Position numbers and translations under genes: made by a program
The notes under the pieces: generated by a model
Told to the model about the DNA's origin: nothing
Seen by the model: only the letters and a program-made list of their open reading frames with translations
The model's database searches: none
Shown: positions 8,062 to 15,998 of the stretch, in pieces
Layout: every line of letters starts with the position of its first letter
Numbering within the stretch: the stretch's first letter is position 1
Source: B46-G9 sp964581175
Lineage (GTDB): Bacteria; Desulfobacterota; DSM-4660; Desulfatiglandales; Desulfatiglandaceae
Reading direction: 5' to 3'
Length of the DNA: 32,347 nt
NCBI GenBank assembly: GCA_964581175.1
Contig: CAZONI010000042.1
Span: forward strand, 1 to 32,347

Positions 8062-8174
8062 ATAAAGGCAGGCGTAGGGCGCAAGGCGCAGGGCGTAAGG
8101 TTTTAGGAATGGATATAGGTGAAGGCAGGCGTAGGGTGTGAGGCGTAAGGCGTAGGGCATAAGGTTTGAGGAAG
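8054..8174. repeat. Two-unit heptad-based tandem repeat at the livH-livM junction
   Basis: Unit 1 (8054-8110, 57 bp) and unit 2 (8111-8174, 64 bp) both begin GGATATA and share GGCAGGCGTAGGG and a TAAGGTTT segment. Internally they are runs of degenerate heptads such as GGCGTAG, GGCGCAA and GGCGTAA; unit 2 has one more heptad than unit 1. The array starts inside the last codons of livH and ends at the base before the preferred livM ATG, so it supplies the whole spacer and the ribosome-binding region. On the minus strand it encodes spurious PYALRLTP-type peptide repeats. Confidence 0.85.
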
Positions 8175-9179
8175 ATGAAGAAACGGAAAGAGAGAATCGA
8201 CCGCGGCATAAAAGCCAGGTCCGGCGACATCTTCGCCCTCTGCTCGTGGCGTGAAATGGCCTACCTGGCCTTTCCCAGGCTGCTTCCCATTGTCGGATGC
8301 CTCGTACTGCCGCTGATCCTGAGCGGCTACTGGCAAAAAGTATTGCTCTCCGTGGCCGTTTTCGCCCTTCTTGCCATCAGCTGGGACATTCTTGCCCAGA
8401 GCGGCATGGTTTCTTTGGGTCAGGCCCTGTTTTTCGGCATGGGCGCCTACGTGGCAGGGGTATTCAACCATTACTTCGGATGGTCCCCCTTCGTCACGAT
8501 TCCCCTGGCTACAATCCTCGGCGGGGCTTTCTGCACGCTCCTGCTCTTGCCGGTGTTGCGGTTGCGCGGCATATACTTCGCCATGGTCACGCTCATCATC
8601 CCCCTGATGTTGGTACGGGTTATCGAGGCAAGCAAAGTCTTCGGGGGAACCGAGGGAATCAGCGGATTGATCCCGCTGCCATCTGCATGGATTGAAGTGT
8701 ACCTGGCTGTGATCGCTTTGCTGGCCGCCCTCTTCGGATTCAGACGGATGATGGACTCGGATTACGGCCTTGTCCTCAAGGGCATCAACGACAATGACCG
8801 GTCGGTTATGAATGCCGGGATCAATATCTACTGGTACAAGGTTCAGGCCCTCTTTATCTCCAGCGCCATCGGAGCCTTCGCAGGTGCGCTCATGACCCAT
8901 GTTTACATGTTCGTCGGAATGCCGGTTTTCGCTCTTGACTATTCCATATTGCCTATTGCCGCCGCGGTGGTCGGAGGTCCCGGAACGCTTGCCGGCGCTA
9001 CGCTGGGTGCCTTTATCCTCGTCCCCCTTTCTGAGCTCCTGCGTGGAATCGGCGGGCTTCGCATCGTATTTTACGGCCTTTTTCTGGTGGTCTTTATCGT
9101 CGCGCTGCCCGAAGGCCTTTTTCATTACATTCAACGGAAGTACCTCCAATTCGAGAGATTGGCGGAGGTGGAAAAATGA
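8175..9179 (+). CDS. livM: Branched-chain amino-acid-type ABC transporter permease, LivM family
   Basis: 334 residues from the ATG chosen here. A TTG nine bases earlier (8166) is in frame, but the ATG has AAGG/GAGGAAG just upstream. A basic N-terminus (MKKRKERIDRGIKARSG) precedes about nine to ten membrane segments. Family landmarks are ISWDILAQSGMVSLGQALFFGMGAY (near residue 70), the coupling region GLVLKGINDNDRSVMNAGIN, and VVGGPGTLAGATLGAF. It pairs with the LivH-like subunit. Its stop overlaps the start of the following ATPase gene (ATGA), so translation is probably coupled. Confidence 0.9.
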   Translation: MKKRKERIDRGIKARSGDIFALCSWREMAYLAFPRLLPIVGCLVLPLILSGYWQKVLLSVAVFALLAISWDILAQSGMVSLGQALFFGMGAYVAGVFNHYFGWSPFVTIPLATILGGAFCTLLLLPVLRLRGIYFAMVTLIIPLMLVRVIEASKVFGGTEGISGLIPLPSAWIEVYLAVIALLAALFGFRRMMDSDYGLVLKGINDNDRSVMNAGINIYWYKVQALFISSAIGAFAGALMTHVYMFVGMPVFALDYSILPIAAAVVGGPGTLAGATLGAFILVPLSELLRGIGGLRIVFYGLFLVVFIVALPEGLFHYIQRKYLQFERLAEVEK

Positions 9180-9928
9180 ATGCCGGACCTCTGCTGCAGG
9201 TCTCCCAGGTCAGAAAAGCGTTCGGCGGGGTCCAGGCGATCAACCGCGTCAGTTTTGACGTCTCTCCCGGCGAACTGCTGGGGATTATCGGTCCGAACGG
9301 GTCCGGCAAGACCACCATCGTCAATCTCATCACGGGCTTTGTGAAACCGACTTCCGGAGAAGTATTTTACAGGGGCAGAAACATCACCAGTTGGGCGCCA
9401 CACAGAATCGTGCGCCTGGGGGTCGCAAGGACCTTTCAGATGGTGAAGCCCTTCTATCAACTGCCCGCTTACAAGAACATGATCATTCCCCTCTATTCTC
9501 CCAGGGTGAAGAGCCTGGCCGGCGGCAAGTACGGCGACAGGGACGCGGTGGCATTGGATCTTCTTGAAGACGTGGGTTTTGAGAGAGATTCCTTTGTTGC
9601 CTACAAAGTTGCCAGCGTGCTCCCGCAGGGGTATCTAAAAAGACTCGAGCTGGCCAAAGCAATGGCCCTCCAACCCGACCTGTTAATCCTGGACGAACTA
9701 TTTTCAGGGCTCAGCCTGGCGGAAGTAGCGAGTATAGTCCCCGTCATCGAGAAGCTGCGCCAGGAGGGGAAGACCGTTATCATGATCGAACACCGGTTGA
9801 AGGAGCTGTTCAGGATAGCGGATCGGGTCCTCGTCCTGAACTATGGGACCAAGATCGCGGAAGGCTCCGCAGAGCAGGTGATGGAAAGTGAAGATGTCAA
9901 GAAGGCCTACCTGGGTACGGAGGCCTGA
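9176..9928 (+). CDS. livG: ABC transporter ATPase, LivG family
   Basis: 250 residues; the cytoplasmic ATPase of the Liv-type transporter. Walker A is GPNGSGKTT (near residue 40), followed by the Liv-type segment GVARTFQMVKPF. The ABC signature is atypical, LPQGYLKRLELAKAMA in place of LSYGxQRRLE, and Walker B reads LLILDELFSGLS, with Leu where Pro usually follows the catalytic Glu. The switch His is in MIEHRLKELF. I believe I have seen this variant in a distinct LivG-like branch, so I read it as a subfamily mark rather than damage. It overlaps livM by 4 bases and lies 11 bases before livF. Confidence 0.9.
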   Translation: MNAGPLLQVSQVRKAFGGVQAINRVSFDVSPGELLGIIGPNGSGKTTIVNLITGFVKPTSGEVFYRGRNITSWAPHRIVRLGVARTFQMVKPFYQLPAYKNMIIPLYSPRVKSLAGGKYGDRDAVALDLLEDVGFERDSFVAYKVASVLPQGYLKRLELAKAMALQPDLLILDELFSGLSLAEVASIVPVIEKLRQEGKTVIMIEHRLKELFRIADRVLVLNYGTKIAEGSAEQVMESEDVKKAYLGTEA

Positions 9929-9939
9929 CGGGATTGGAT

Positions 9940-10686
9940 ATGCTTGAAGTGACGGACTTGATGGTCTTCTTTGAGAACGCCCTGGCACTGAATGACTTCA
10001 GCATGCGGATCGAAGAGAAAGAAATCGTCGGTGTGGTGGGATCCAACAGTGCCGGCAAGACCACTCTCATGAACACCCTTTCGGGACTCATCATAGATAT
10101 GCTGATCAAAGAGAAGAGAAAGGGAGGAGAACGCATCACCGTTTACGGCAAAATAGTTTTCGAAGGAGAAGACATCACCGGCGCCAGCCCCAGTGAGCGG
10201 GTAAAAAAAGGCATTGTCCTTTCCCGGGAGAGGCATCCGGTTTTCCCGGAGAGCGGCGTTGTGGAAAACCTGAAGATAGCCGGTTATCTCAGAAAGAAGT
10301 CGGAGATCCGGGAAACCATTCGATACGTGTTCGACCTCTTTCCTCCCTTGGCCGGTCTCAAATCCAGAAAGGCCGGTTTCCTGAGCGGGGGGGAACAGCA
10401 GATGTTGGCCATCGGTATGGCGCTCGTGGTCAGGCCGAGACTTCTTCTTCTGGACGAACCGCTCCTGGGTCTCAGTCCCATCATGCAGAAGACGCTTGTG
10501 GATGCCATATCGGATCTCAAAAGGGACTCCGGCGTTACCGTCCTGCTCAGCGAGCAGTTCGCAAGGCCCGTCCTGCCCATGATAGACAGGGGCTACATCA
10601 TCGAGAACGGCATGCTTTCCATGAAGGGGACCGGATCGGAACTCATGGATAATCCTGAGATAAAAGCAGCCTACTTCGGGGTTTGA
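9940..10686 (+). CDS. livF: ABC transporter ATPase, LivF family
   Basis: 248 residues from the ATG at 9940; a TTG two codons earlier is possible. Walker A is GSNSAGKTT, the signature LSGGEQQMLAIGMAL, Walker B LLLLDEPLLGLSP, and the switch region is LLSEQFARPVL, with Gln in place of the usual switch His. LivF and LivG form a heterodimer on the LivHM channel. There is a short insertion after Walker A (IIDMLIKEKRKGGERITVYG) compared with typical LivF proteins. The spacing (11 bases after livG, 4 before the ligase gene) places it inside the operon. Confidence 0.9.
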   Translation: MLEVTDLMVFFENALALNDFSMRIEEKEIVGVVGSNSAGKTTLMNTLSGLIIDMLIKEKRKGGERITVYGKIVFEGEDITGASPSERVKKGIVLSRERHPVFPESGVVENLKIAGYLRKKSEIRETIRYVFDLFPPLAGLKSRKAGFLSGGEQQMLAIGMALVVRPRLLLLDEPLLGLSPIMQKTLVDAISDLKRDSGVTVLLSEQFARPVLPMIDRGYIIENGMLSMKGTGSELMDNPEIKAAYFGV

Positions 10687-10690
10687 TTTC

Positions 10691-12328
10691 ATGCAAGGCA
10701 GGGAAACCCATACCATATTCTCCACTTTTGATGCCGTTGCCGGGAAGCAGAAGGGTAAGACTGCCGTGATCTATCTGGGAACGAGATATTCGTATACCCG
10801 GGTGAAGACCCTGGCCGAGCGTTTTGCCGCCGCTCTTACCGATATGGGGGTAGGACCTGGAGGAAGGGTGCTTATCTACCTCCCGAACAGCATTCAGTGG
10901 ATTGTGGTCTGGCTTGGAATTCAGAGAATAGGGGCGGTGTGCGTCCCGATAACCCCCATATACACCCCCCACGATCTGAGATACATCGCAAATGACAGCG
11001 ACACAGAGACCATTGTCTGCGCGGATACGAATTTCGGCTATGTCACCAGGGTCCTGTCTGAAACAAAGATCAAGCGGGTTATCGTCACCAATGTGGCGGA
11101 TCTCCTGCCCTGGTTGAAGAGGCAGTTCGGCCGCCTCTTCAACGTCATACCGAAAGGCAAAATCGCCCTCGGCAAAGAGTGCCATTCGCTGAACAGGCTG
11201 CTGTCCGAATACCGGAACTCCCGGCCTCTTGAAAGGATCGGCGACAGCGGGGACACCGCAGAGATCCTCTACACCGGCGGAACCACCAAATATCCCAAGG
11301 GCGTTCCTTTTACCCACGACCTGTTCCTGGTATCCGCCGATGAGCAGATAAGGGTCAGCGAACCGCTCTTTTCTGTCGAGGAAAACATTATCCTTGGAAA
11401 CGCCCCACTCTTCCATATCCTCGGGCAGACCTGCAGCCTGGCCACCCTCCTGGTGGGAGGCACCCTGATTGTCCAGCCGAAAGTCAACCTCGATGCCACA
11501 TTTGAAGCCATCCAGCGATTCGGGGCGAAGACCATGATCGGGGTGCCTACGCTCTATCGGATGGTCCTCGAGCACGACCGAATCGATCAATATGACCTGA
11601 GTTCGGTGGAATACTGGTACAGTGCAGGAGACGTGCTCCCCGTAGAGGTTGGGCGGAGATGGCATGAAAGATTCGGAAAACGGATTTTTCAGGGGTATGG
11701 CGCGACGGAGACCTGCGGCGGCGTGACCATGTGCCCCGTGGATAGGGAGAATCCCGCAAAAAGTGTGGGCAGAGTGGTCAAAAGCAAAAAGGTCAGGCTT
11801 GTGGACCCTGTCACCCTGAAACCTGTCCAGAAGGGAGAGCCGGGCGAATTGCTCGTCTCCTCTCCCCACATGGTGGCCCACTATTTGAACAAACCCGAAG
11901 AAAGCGCTGAGTCGTTCATAGATTTGGATGGGGCCAAATGGTACCGAACGGCTGACATCATGTCCACGGACGATGAAGGGAACTACTATTTCGTGGACAG
12001 GACCGTCGATACTATCAAGCACAAAGGGTATCGGGTATCGGCCTCGGAGATTGAAGCGGTCCTCCAGGAACACCCGGCGGTAATCGGTTCCTGCGTCGTC
12101 GGGGTGCCCGATCCGAAGGTGGGAGAAAGGATCAAGGCCTATGTGGTGCTGAAGGAAGACATAAAAGGCATCACGGGGTACGACCTTATCAAATGGTGCC
12201 GGGAGATACTCGTCTCTTACAAGGTGCCGCAGTATATAGAGTTCAGGGATATGCTGCCCAAGTCAAAGGTAGGAAAACTCCTCAGGAGGGAGATACGCAG
12301 CGAGGAGGAAAGGAGGTCCCGGAGCTAA
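10691..12328 (+). CDS. AMP-forming acyl-CoA synthetase (long-chain fatty-acid-CoA ligase type)
   Basis: 545 residues of the ANL superfamily. It activates a carboxylic acid to acyl-AMP and then acyl-CoA. Motifs: P-loop YTGGTTKYPKG (194-204), adenine-binding GYGATETCGG (from 335), the ribose-binding Asp422 in YRTADIM, the hinge region DRTVDTIKHKGYRVS, and the catalytic Lys529 in LPKSKVGKLLRRE. The segment LLPWLKRQFGRLF with IPKGK (about 138-160) is an insertion I associate with long-chain fatty-acid-type ligases. It starts 4 bases after livF, so it is the last gene of the transporter operon and probably acts on the imported acid. The substrate is unknown. Its stop overlaps the stop of the convergent kinase gene. 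Confidence 0.9.
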   Translation: MQGRETHTIFSTFDAVAGKQKGKTAVIYLGTRYSYTRVKTLAERFAAALTDMGVGPGGRVLIYLPNSIQWIVVWLGIQRIGAVCVPITPIYTPHDLRYIANDSDTETIVCADTNFGYVTRVLSETKIKRVIVTNVADLLPWLKRQFGRLFNVIPKGKIALGKECHSLNRLLSEYRNSRPLERIGDSGDTAEILYTGGTTKYPKGVPFTHDLFLVSADEQIRVSEPLFSVEENIILGNAPLFHILGQTCSLATLLVGGTLIVQPKVNLDATFEAIQRFGAKTMIGVPTLYRMVLEHDRIDQYDLSSVEYWYSAGDVLPVEVGRRWHERFGKRIFQGYGATETCGGVTMCPVDRENPAKSVGRVVKSKKVRLVDPVTLKPVQKGEPGELLVSSPHMVAHYLNKPEESAESFIDLDGAKWYRTADIMSTDDEGNYYFVDRTVDTIKHKGYRVSASEIEAVLQEHPAVIGSCVVGVPDPKVGERIKAYVVLKEDIKGITGYDLIKWCREILVSYKVPQYIEFRDMLPKSKVGKLLRREIRSEEERRSRS

Positions 12329-14616
12329 ATCGATCCACTGTCGAGGATAACCCGTATTTTTCGGGACAACTCCTTGATGCTAAAGGGTTTCTGGAGAAAA
12401 CCGCTGTATTCCTTGTCTGCGTTTGCGGCGGCATGCCCGTCAACCGCGTACCCGCTGACGACGAGAATTTTTTCGCGGGGGTTCACTTCTCTTATCTTCC
12501 TGAACACTGCGTTTCCGTCCATGCCCGGCATGATCAGGTCCAGCACGACAATTCCTATAGCATCTCTGTTGCCATGATACAGCTCCAGGGCCTTTTCACC
12601 GTTTTCCGCCGGCAGTACCCGGTAGCCCAACCTTTCCAGCATCTTCCCGTTCACCTCAAGCACGGCGGCTTCATCCTCTACCAGCAGGACCGTCTCCGTG
12701 CCCTTCGCTACATCCCCTTTAACTGCCTGATCCGGCAGCACCTCGTGGGAAGAGGCGGGGAGGCAAATCTTAAAGATTGAGCCCTCGTCTTTCCTGCTCT
12801 CAACGGTGATGAATCCCCCGTGGTTTTTCACTATGCCGTACACGGTTGAAAGGCCGATGCCGGTCCCCCTGCCGCGTTCCCGGGTGCTGAAGAAGGGTTC
12901 AAATACACGGCGTCTGACCGCGTCGTCCATACCCTCTCCCGTATCCGTCACTGCTATGTTCACAAATCTCCCTGGTTCGACCTGGTATATTCCGGCCTCA
13001 TGGTCATCGACGACGGTATTTCCGACTTCCACGTACAGGTCCCCGCCGTCAGGCATCGCCTGCCAGGCATTCACGTACAGATTCAGGAGCACCTGTTCGA
13101 TCTGTCCCCGGTCGACATCAGCCGTCCAGAGGCCCTCCTCATACTCTTCATGGATCTTCACGTCCTTTTTTGTCCGTCCCAGCATGCGGTTCTGGGTCGA
13201 GATGAGTTCACTCAGATCCGTCGGCCGGACCTCATACTTCCGGCGCCTGGCGAAACCCAGGAGCTGTTTTGTCAATTCGGATCCCTGCTTCACCTGTTCT
13301 TCAATGTTCTCCAGCCGCTCGTGGATCGGGTGGTCGGATTCGGTATCCAATAACCCCAGGGAGATATTCCCCTGGATCGCCATGAGAAGGTTATTGAAAT
13401 CATGGGCAACACCCCCCGCAAGAACCCCTATGGTCTCCATCCTCTGAATCTGTTCGAGCTGGCTCTGGAGTGTCTCTTTCTCCTTCTCGGCCCGTTTTCG
13501 CTCGGTAATGTCACTGTAAAAATTGAGGATCGCAGGCCCCCCTTCCCACATGATTTTCAACCCGGTCGCTTCGACCCATCTGAGATCCCCTTTGAGGTTG
13601 ACAACCCTGATGTTATACCTGAGCAGGGCGTCCTTGTCCCGGAGTCTTTTCATGTGATTCTCAACGGCCAACTCCCTGTCGTCCGGGTGAATGAATTCAA
13701 AGGGGTCGGGATATGCCATGAGTTCTTCAGGGGAAAGGTTCAGAAAGTCACAGACGGCCTTGTTGGCAAACACGATCTTCCTGTCCTGGGTAACGAGCAT
13801 ACCTTCTATGGAGTTTTCCACCACCTGCCGGTACTTTTGCCGGCTCTCCTGAAGCGCCTTTTCCGCCCTTTTCCGTTGAGTGATGTTATGGGCCACAACG
13901 GTCGCCTTTACCGGCCTCCTATCCCGGTCAAATGAGATCTTGGAGTTGATGAGCAGGCACAGTTCCCTGCCGTCCTTTGCTTTCACCCCATATTCAATAT
14001 CTTCGGGCAGTTTTTCACCCGCGGCCATCCTCTCCATCCGATCCAGATGGAGCGCCTTGCTCTGATCCGTCAAAATGTCGAAAAGATCCATGGCGAGGAA
14101 TTCTTCCCTGGTATAGCCCGTATACTTCGTCATCACATCGTTTACGTCCGTAAACCTCCTTGCCGGAATATCCACCTCCACAATCCCCGACGGAGCGTAC
14201 GCCACCACCTGTCTGTACTTCACCTCGCTTTCACGCAATGCCTGCTGTGCCGCCACCAGTTCCGTGATATCCCTGGAAATCTCGGTAACCGCTGTGGGGT
14301 TTCCTTTCTCGTCCTTCAAGGCCACACTGGCAGTAGAGTGAAAATAAATCTCTTTTCCTTCCTTATCGATGACCTGGATATCTTGTTCGTGGATTTTCCC
14401 GTCCTCAAATGCCTTGAGTACCACGCAGGGAGAGGGCTCACATGGCTCGCTTCTCCCATGATAGACCTCGTAGCATTTTCTTCCGACGATATCCTTCCCA
14501 AAAACCCTCATTGCCGTCTCGTTGGCCCAGAGGATATTCAGTTCCCTGTCCATCATGCTCATGTGCTCGGGGATGGACTCCAGCATGGCCTCGAGCGTCG
14601 CCTTATCCCAGCTCAT
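12325..14616 (-). CDS. Hybrid sensor histidine kinase, PAS-PAS-PAS-HisKA-HATPase-REC
   Basis: 763 residues, no membrane segment, so a cytoplasmic sensor. PAS domains lie at about 1-125, 128-250 and 255-377, each ending in a DITE/NITQ-type boundary. The H-box is GGVAHDFNNLL with His405; the ATPase N-box has Asn512/Asn516, then DTGEGMD (about 558) and GRGTGIGLS (about 582). A receiver domain follows from about 642, with phospho-acceptor Asp693 in VVLDLIMPGMDG and Lys743 in LQKPF. The first PAS carries three close cysteines (48, 59, 64; CYEVYHGRSEPCEPSPC), a pattern that could bind metal or sense redox state. Its start overlaps the end of the upstream SCP2-like gene by 14 bases. The output partner is not in the window. 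Confidence 0.93.
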   Translation of the reverse strand: MSWDKATLEAMLESIPEHMSMMDRELNILWANETAMRVFGKDIVGRKCYEVYHGRSEPCEPSPCVVLKAFEDGKIHEQDIQVIDKEGKEIYFHSTASVALKDEKGNPTAVTEISRDITELVAAQQALRESEVKYRQVVAYAPSGIVEVDIPARRFTDVNDVMTKYTGYTREEFLAMDLFDILTDQSKALHLDRMERMAAGEKLPEDIEYGVKAKDGRELCLLINSKISFDRDRRPVKATVVAHNITQRKRAEKALQESRQKYRQVVENSIEGMLVTQDRKIVFANKAVCDFLNLSPEELMAYPDPFEFIHPDDRELAVENHMKRLRDKDALLRYNIRVVNLKGDLRWVEATGLKIMWEGGPAILNFYSDITERKRAEKEKETLQSQLEQIQRMETIGVLAGGVAHDFNNLLMAIQGNISLGLLDTESDHPIHERLENIEEQVKQGSELTKQLLGFARRRKYEVRPTDLSELISTQNRMLGRTKKDVKIHEEYEEGLWTADVDRGQIEQVLLNLYVNAWQAMPDGGDLYVEVGNTVVDDHEAGIYQVEPGRFVNIAVTDTGEGMDDAVRRRVFEPFFSTRERGRGTGIGLSTVYGIVKNHGGFITVESRKDEGSIFKICLPASSHEVLPDQAVKGDVAKGTETVLLVEDEAAVLEVNGKMLERLGYRVLPAENGEKALELYHGNRDAIGIVVLDLIMPGMDGNAVFRKIREVNPREKILVVSGYAVDGHAAANADKEYSGFLQKPFSIKELSRKIRVILDSGSI

Positions 14617-15277
14617 TTTCTTTTCGCCTCCTCGCCTTCAGCCGTATTTTGAGGACCTTGCCTTCTTGTCGACAAACAACTCCTAGGAGGTCTTCCGGAG
14701 AGGCAGATCGCTCCTTGAGGGTTTCCTGTGAGGATGCCGGTTCCGGTTGAGCTTCCGCGAATGCGAGGGGGAAATTGGGAATGGCACTCCGATCGTATGT
14801 GCGAGGGCCTTTGCGGGTAAACAGTCTGAAGGAACGTTTTTTCTTCTTCTTTTCGGAGGACCTTGCCTCCAGCAGGTCCGCTTTTCCCATGCGCCTCAGA
14901 ATCGTCGGGTACAGGGCAAAGGCCGGCTTCAGGGCAGGGAGGAGTTTGAGCGCTTTTTGGACCGATCCCTTTGCCACCACCTTTCTGGTGGCAATGGCCA
15001 CGGGCACATTGAGCTGCTCCATCCAGAACCGGTGGCTGGTCTCGGAGGTCTGGATCATCTCCACGTCGAACGGGGTGCCCTCTTCGGGATCCCAGTAATA
15101 CCTGGGGACTTCACCGCTGATATCGATGAACAAGGCCGTTTTGAAATCCGTGAAACGGAATTTCACCACCAGTTTTTCCTCCGCCACTTTATCTGCAACA
15201 GCGGGCGTGGCAAAAATTTCATCCCACAGGGCCGACAAAATCGCGACCAGTTCATCCCTGTCTCGGTATGGACTCAT
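14603..15277 (-). CDS. SCP2 sterol-transfer-like domain protein
   Basis: 224 residues. The N-terminal 125 or so residues resemble the SCP2 lipid-binding fold: an alternating strand region KLVVKFRFTDFKTALFIDI, then GEVPRYYWDP, MIQTSETSHRFWMEQL and an alanine/leucine-rich helical end KALKLLPALKPAFALYPTIL. The remaining 100 residues are basic and low-complexity (SEKKKKKRSF, PEPASSQETLKERS, KIRLKARRRK), probably disordered. There is no signal peptide. The SD GGGAGG precedes the ATG on the minus strand. The coding region overlaps the start of the hybrid kinase by 14 bases, implying coupled translation and a shared role. The SCP2 call is from sequence pattern only; the ligand is unknown. Confidence 0.72.
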   Translation of the reverse strand: MSPYRDRDELVAILSALWDEIFATPAVADKVAEEKLVVKFRFTDFKTALFIDISGEVPRYYWDPEEGTPFDVEMIQTSETSHRFWMEQLNVPVAIATRKVVAKGSVQKALKLLPALKPAFALYPTILRRMGKADLLEARSSEKKKKKRSFRLFTRKGPRTYDRSAIPNFPLAFAEAQPEPASSQETLKERSASPEDLLGVVCRQEGKVLKIRLKARRRKENELG

Positions 15278-15450
15278 GACCTGCCTCCCTTCTTTCTCTT
15301 CCCGGGGCCGGGTTTAATACCAAATATCGTGCGCCGGCGAGGCATCAATCAGTAACGAGCAATAAAGTCGATATATGGAAAAAGGAGCCTGTGGCAGGGA
15401 AAAAGCCACCCACCGGCGCAGAAAATCATTGCAGAGAAATATGGGAAGGG

Positions 15451-15476
15451 TACTGGCTAATTCTACTGGCTAATTC
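15451..15476. repeat. 13-bp perfect tandem duplication at a gene's stop codon
   Basis: TACTGGCTAATTC occurs twice in a row (15451-15463, 15464-15476). The second copy contains the stop codon of the minus-strand gene ending at 15470, and the first places another TAG just beyond it. It looks like a recent replication-slippage duplication without effect on the protein. Confidence 0.85.
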
Positions 15477-15748
15477 TCACAATACTCCAGGACGAGGCCG
15501 TCAACGTCGAGTTCATCGGGATCCATGTCTTCGAAGCCTCCGTCGAGATAAGAAATCTTGCCGCGGTACTCTTCCATCAGGACAAATTCTCCATATTCAT
15601 TCGTCTGGAAAAGAGCGTCCAGGCAGGAGGCACAGAAGGGTCCCTCCTGCTCACTCTCCCCTTCCATGACATACGGTACCCAGCCTTCCAGTATTGCCTC
15701 TTCAGGGGAATTCATTTCCAGCCCGCAGATCGCGCATCTTATGCTCAA
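15470..15748 (-). CDS. Small acidic protein with two CxxC pairs, function unknown
   Basis: 92 residues. Cys5/Cys8 (CAIC) and Cys39/Cys42 (CASC) are spaced as in small zinc ribbons, with a fifth Cys near the end (LEYCEN). The rest is strongly acidic (EGESEQEGPF, EDMDPDELDVDGLVLE). A GAGG sequence lies about 8 bases before the ATG, and the coding potential is better than that of overlapping frames. It is a single gene between the SCP2-kinase pair and the DMT permease, divergent from the latter. I do not recognise a family; zinc binding is inferred from the Cys spacing only. Confidence 0.7.
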   Translation of the reverse strand: MSIRCAICGLEMNSPEEAILEGWVPYVMEGESEQEGPFCASCLDALFQTNEYGEFVLMEEYRGKISYLDGGFEDMDPDELDVDGLVLEYCEN

Positions 15749-15779
15749 CGTTCAATACCTCGTAAGAGAATCAAGGGTG

Positions 15780-15802
15780 GGAGAATGCATGGCGCATTCT
15801 CC
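15780..15802. promoter_or_regulatory. Perfect hairpin/operator-like inverted repeat in a divergent spacer
   Basis: GGAGAATGC and GCATTCTCC form a 9-bp perfect inverted repeat around ATGGC. It lies about 32 bases upstream of the small CxxC protein gene (minus strand) and about 200 bases upstream of the DMT permease gene. It could be an operator or a 5' leader hairpin; there is no T-run. A loose promoter-like pair (TTGCTT at 15817, TATTGC at 15840, 17-base gap) follows on the plus strand. Confidence 0.4.
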
Positions 15803-15998
15803 TTATTCATCAAGCATTGCTTTTACATGGAAAAAGCCATATTGCCAAGTAAAATCTTTGAATGCCGTCCGGGTCCGGTTCCGGAAAGACGGCGTCCTGA
15901 GAAAGAGGCGTCTGGATTATGCTTGCCTATCGTCCAGCCATCCATTACTATGCCCCAGCATCTTTGCCGATCCTGACGGTCTTGACAACATTTGTCCA

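Noticed and set aside
8054..8174. Possible CRISPR array
   Set aside because: Only two units, no constant repeat with unique spacers, and the internal structure is degenerate heptads.
8009..8230. Minus-strand frame with repeated PYALRLTP-like peptides
   Set aside because: It is a translation of the heptad DNA repeat at 8054-8174 and overlaps two permease genes.
15558..15998. N-terminal extension of the DMT permease
   Set aside because: It overlaps the minus-strand CxxC gene, is not membrane-like, and the family normally starts just before the first helix.
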